Source: Chitinophagales bacterium (lineage in GTDB: Bacteria; Bacteroidota; Bacteroidia; Chitinophagales; CAIOSU01). Taken from it: a stretch of DNA of 64,000 nucleotides. The translations under genes were made by a program, and so were the position numbers. The notes beneath the pieces were generated by a model. That model was not told where the DNA came from and ran no database searches. It saw nothing but the letters and a program-made list of their open reading frames with translations. The stretch lies in assembly GCA_026003335.1 (NCBI GenBank), contig BPHB01000001.1, positions 1,947,001 to 2,011,000 of the forward strand. Reading direction: 5' to 3'. The number at the start of each line of letters is the position of its first letter. Position 1 is the stretch's first letter. Of the stretch, positions 61,146 to 64,000 are shown piece after piece.

Positions 61146-62009
61146 ATGACAGGGAGCTTACAGAAGCTATATGCGGTTACGCGGTCACTATCGCAACAAT
61201 CACGGCCAATGCCGGTCTTGTTCACTTCACATGGTAACCCGATGGACATTCCATTAAACCGGGAACAACGCCCGTTCTGGAATACACTTTATGCACTGGG
61301 CAGAACTCTGGAAAATCAATACGATATCAGGGCAGCACTGATTGTTTCTGCGCACTGGTGCACCCGTGGCAGTTACGTCCAAATCTCTGCCCAGCCCAGA
61401 CAGATTTTTGATTACTACGGATTTCCGGAGGAATACTATAAAGTATATTATTCAGCCCCTGGCGCTCCGGAAATCGCCTCTGAGGTGGTACGCCTTGCAC
61501 CTGCCGTTAAGCCCACTGCTGAATGGGGTCTGGATCATGGCGCCTGGCCTATGCTCATGCATCTTTTCCCGCAAGGAAACATCCCTGTATTTCAGCTGAG
61601 CATTCACTATGATGCTCTGCCTCATTATCATTACAACCTCGCATCACAGCTCAAGGAACTTCGTAATCGTGGTGTGTTGATTATTGGCAGCGGTGCACTG
61701 ATTCATAACTTGCCTCTGGCAATGCAAAAACTACGGAACAATGACCATACACCTTACGGGTGGGAACTGGACTATGATGACTGGATAAAAAAGCAAATCA
61801 TCCAGCGCAACGTGCACAATCTCATCCACTATGAAACCAGCCATGCGCTGGGTGAGCTCGCAGCCCCCACACCCGACCACTACCTCCCGCTGTTGTACAC
61901 TTTCGGGGTAATGGACAGCCAGGATGAAATAGCATTTTTCTATGAAGAAGCACCCTCCCTTCCGGCATTCAGTGAAAGAAGTTTTATAGCAAGTAAATTA
62001 TCACTCTGA
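61146..62009 (+). CDS. extradiol ring-cleavage (DODA-type) dioxygenase
   Basis: A 287-residue enzyme of the LigB/YgiD family. Candidate metal-binding histidines are in VLFTSHGNPMD, LIVSAHWCTRG and TPDHYLPLLYTFG; GLDHGAWPMLMHLFP and LSIHYDALPHYHYNL are also conserved. YgiD-type enzymes open catechol rings such as L-DOPA. The natural substrate is not indicated by context. ATG 61146 fits the family N-terminus; an ATG at 61209 and longer frames upstream are alternatives. Confidence 0.9.
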   Translation: MTGSLQKLYAVTRSLSQQSRPMPVLFTSHGNPMDIPLNREQRPFWNTLYALGRTLENQYDIRAALIVSAHWCTRGSYVQISAQPRQIFDYYGFPEEYYKVYYSAPGAPEIASEVVRLAPAVKPTAEWGLDHGAWPMLMHLFPQGNIPVFQLSIHYDALPHYHYNLASQLKELRNRGVLIIGSGALIHNLPLAMQKLRNNDHTPYGWELDYDDWIKKQIIQRNVHNLIHYETSHALGELAAPTPDHYLPLLYTFGVMDSQDEIAFFYEEAPSLPAFSERSFIASKLSL

Positions 62010-62050
62010 AAAACATTTGGATAACCGCATTATTTAACATTTTTCTTACT

Positions 62051-62761
62051 ATGCCATTAGAAGCCCAGCTTTTTCAGCAGCCCGCAGCCCGCTCTGCCGG
62101 TGACAAAATGAGAGTAGAAATCTGGAGTGATGTGGTTTGCCCGTTTTGCTACATTGGCAAACGCAATTTTGAGAAGGCGTTAAGCAGTTTTCCGCACAGA
62201 GATAAGATAGACATTGTGTGGAAAAGCTTTCAGCTGGACCCGCAGGCTGAAACGCGGCCTGATATCAGTGTGTATGCCTACCTGGCTCAGCGTAAAAACA
62301 TCAGCCTGGCCCAATCAAAGCAGCTGCATGAGCATGTAACCGGAATGGCCCGGAAGGCAGGGCTGGACTATCACCTGGATAAAGTCATTCCGGCAAATAC
62401 CCTTAAAGCACATCAGATGCTGCATTTTGCCCGCAAACAGGGCAAACAAAATGAAACGAAAGAAGCCCTGCTACGCGCCTATTTCACAGGAGGAAAAAAT
62501 ATAGACGACCTTTCAACTCTTCTGCAAATAGGTTCGGATTTAGGTCTTGATACATCAGCATTGCAAGATGCTTTACTTGGTAACACGTTGACAGATGAAG
62601 TAAATCAAGACATCTATGAGGCACGTCAGTTGGGCATTCAGGGTGTGCCTTACTTCCTGTTTAATGCACAATATGCTGTTTCGGGAGCTCAGCCCCCGGA
62701 AGTATTCAGTGCCACCCTGCAAAAAGCATTCAATGCATGGAAACAGCAAGGCACTGAATAA
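62051..62761 (+). CDS. DsbA family oxidoreductase, FrnE type
   Basis: A 236-residue cytosolic thioredoxin-fold protein with a helical insertion. The active site is in VEIWSDVVCPFCYIGKRNFE (CPFC), and the cis-Pro loop is GIQGVPYFLFN. FrnE-like proteins act as disulphide oxidoreductases or isomerases, sometimes linked to oxidative stress. The frame begins at ATG 62051, but most relatives start at the residue matching ATG 62108 (MRVEIWSDVV), so the first 19 residues are uncertain. The gene is 41 bases after the dioxygenase gene. Confidence 0.9.
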   Translation: MPLEAQLFQQPAARSAGDKMRVEIWSDVVCPFCYIGKRNFEKALSSFPHRDKIDIVWKSFQLDPQAETRPDISVYAYLAQRKNISLAQSKQLHEHVTGMARKAGLDYHLDKVIPANTLKAHQMLHFARKQGKQNETKEALLRAYFTGGKNIDDLSTLLQIGSDLGLDTSALQDALLGNTLTDEVNQDIYEARQLGIQGVPYFLFNAQYAVSGAQPPEVFSATLQKAFNAWKQQGTE

Positions 62762-62843
62762 CCCTACTTCCTTCAGCTGGCAATACCCGGATAACAGTAT
62801 TCCTCATTTCTGTAGGGAAGATTCCTAAATTTTGCTTCACGGG

Positions 62844-63818
62844 TCAGTTTTCTCGCTCAATTGTAAACTGAATAAGGCGGGCCAGGCTGTCACGTGCTTC
62901 GTTGGGGGGATACGTGTTCAATATCGCCATAGCCTCATCGCGAAAGACCTGCATTTTGCTTACAGCATAATCCAGTCCGCCTCGTTCTTTCACCATCCTG
63001 AGCACTGTAGCTACTTGTCTGGGGTCTTTGTTGTGATTTTTAAAAACGTTGATTATATACCGTTTTTCTGAAGAGGGGCAGTGATTCAAAGTATAAATGA
63101 GCGGCAGGGTCATCTTGCGCTCTTTAATATCAATGCCGCGCGGTTTGCCGATGTCTTCATCTCCATAATCAAAAAGATCGTCTTTAATCTGAAAAGCCAT
63201 ACCCACCTTTTCCCCGAACAAACGCATCTTTTCCACTTCTGCCGGCTCGCTGGTTACTGAAGCTGCACCACTGGCACAGGCTGAGGCAATCAGCGAAGCT
63301 GTTTTCTGCCTTATAATCTCATAATACACATCTTCCTCAATATCCAGCCTGCGTGCTTTTTCAATCTGCAGCAATTCCCCCTCACTCATTTCCTTCACAG
63401 CAGCAGACAATATGTTCAGCAAATCATAATGCCCGTGCTCCAGTGCAAGCAACAAGCCTCTTGACAACAGATAGTCTCCTACCAGTACCGCTATTTTGTT
63501 TTTCCAAAGAGCGTTTATAGAAAAAAAACCTCTGCGCATATGCGCATCATCCACCACGTCATCATGTACCAGCGTGGCTGTATGCAACAGCTCCACAAGG
63601 GAGGCCGCCACATATGTTTTTTCTGAAATATTCCCAATCAACCTGGCACTCAGCAAGACAAACATTGGACGCATCTGCTTGCCCTTTCGCTGAACGATAT
63701 AGTAGGTGATCCTATCCAGCAGCGGCACGCGGCTTTTCATAGCCTCCCTGAACCTGCGCTCAAAAACCTCCAGCTCTTTCTCAACCGGGGCCTTTATTTT
63801 ACTCAGTGACTCGGGCAC
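62844..63818 (-). CDS. polyprenyl (long-chain) diphosphate synthase
   Basis: A 324-residue trans-prenyltransferase. The first Asp-rich motif is LVHDDVVDDAHMRRG and the second is IKDDLFDYGDEDIGKPRG. KGKQMRPMFVLLSARL and GDYLLSRGLLLAL are also typical. Such enzymes elongate farnesyl or geranyl diphosphate to the octa- or heptaprenyl side chain of menaquinone. The small residues before the first motif suggest a long product, but the length is not certain. Translation begins at a GTG (63818), divergent from the hydrolase gene. Confidence 0.92.
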   Translation of the reverse strand: MPESLSKIKAPVEKELEVFERRFREAMKSRVPLLDRITYYIVQRKGKQMRPMFVLLSARLIGNISEKTYVAASLVELLHTATLVHDDVVDDAHMRRGFFSINALWKNKIAVLVGDYLLSRGLLLALEHGHYDLLNILSAAVKEMSEGELLQIEKARRLDIEEDVYYEIIRQKTASLIASACASGAASVTSEPAEVEKMRLFGEKVGMAFQIKDDLFDYGDEDIGKPRGIDIKERKMTLPLIYTLNHCPSSEKRYIINVFKNHNKDPRQVATVLRMVKERGGLDYAVSKMQVFRDEAMAILNTYPPNEARDSLARLIQFTIEREN

Positions 63819-63866
63819 TTATTTTTTTAAAAGTTTGCTGCAAGTTAAATATTTTTAATCCCTCTC

Positions 63867-64000
63867 ATGACAAAGGAAACCATTGGCATTGCTCTGCAGA
63901 AAAAAGAAAACATCTTTATTCCCGGCAAACACGGCAAACCCATTGTTGCCGACATCACCTGGCCGGTAAGCTCCGCTCCCCTGCCGGTTGTTATTTTCTG
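63867..64000 (+). CDS. probable alpha/beta hydrolase, 5' part only
   Basis: Only the first 44 residues are in the window (MTKETIGIALQKKENIFIPG then KHGKPIVADITWP and LPVVIF). This beginning, a modified polar N-terminus leading into a strand of the type PVVIF, is like the start of dienelactone-hydrolase-type alpha/beta hydrolases, where the oxyanion CHGF loop would follow. The catalytic residues lie beyond the edge, so the family is provisional. Confidence 0.55.
   Translation, partial: MTKETIGIALQKKENIFIPGKHGKPIVADITWPVSSAPLPVVIF

Overview
The window reads as a chromosomal segment of a Bacteroidota (Bacteroidetes) bacterium. It carries type IX secretion (T9SS) parts and cargo, a SusC-like TonB receptor, families largely restricted to this phylum (DUF4290, DUF2279, a DUF6913-like protein) and an archaeal/eukaryote-type prolyl-tRNA synthetase. 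Several intergenic regions hold exact matches to the phylum's -7 promoter element TAnnTTTG. Genes are closely packed, often with 1-8 base overlaps. I see no insertion sequence, prophage, integrase, CRISPR array or rRNA; one tRNA (Asp) is present. The order or family cannot be fixed from this sequence alone.

Layout. 1-12 kb: a TonB-dependent receptor (cut by the window edge), a 2-hydroxyacid dehydrogenase, rsmA, an M17 aminopeptidase overlapping pdxA, a FadL-like outer-membrane protein, a striking tyrosine-rich secreted protein, and proS. 12-22 kb: a surface and secretion block on the minus strand. It has a T9SS-sorted PhoD-type phosphatase, an anchored VOC protein, an S74 chaperone surface protein, and a compact unit of SprB-repeat type-B T9SS cargo, SprF and a PorE-like protein. 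22-33 kb: an HTTM membrane pair, a DnaQ/GIY-YIG nuclease, a hexose-phosphate mutase, pcm, an orphan MacB-like permease, accA with a DUF6913-like partner, and tRNA-Asp.

33-39 kb: an ArsR-type regulator preceded by a perfect 18-bp tandem repeat. Next to it is a four-gene operon of ethanolamine permease, glutamine-synthetase-like ligase, NhaC antiporter and iron alcohol dehydrogenase. I interpret it as a route for ethanolamine or a similar amine through gamma-glutamylation, without EutBC or a microcompartment. 39-54 kb: nucleotidyltransferase, VIT1-like transporter, M61 protease, exonuclease III, gpmA, another SprF paralogue, a 64-residue putative sortase substrate beside an exosortase-family enzyme, a TlpA-like lipoprotein, the Ktr/Trk potassium system, and murA with Asp in place of the catalytic Cys.

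54-60 kb is a phosphate-acquisition block: an OprP-like porin, pstSCAB and phoU. The pstS promoter holds an 11-bp-period TTAACATT direct repeat resembling a Pho box. The end of the window has an SDR oxidoreductase, a DODA-type dioxygenase, a DsbA/FrnE protein, a polyprenyl diphosphate synthase and the start of a probable alpha/beta hydrolase.

The items most worth following up are the amine operon, the exosortase/mini-substrate pair, the cargo-SprF-PorE unit, the tyrosine-rich protein and the Pho-box-like repeat.
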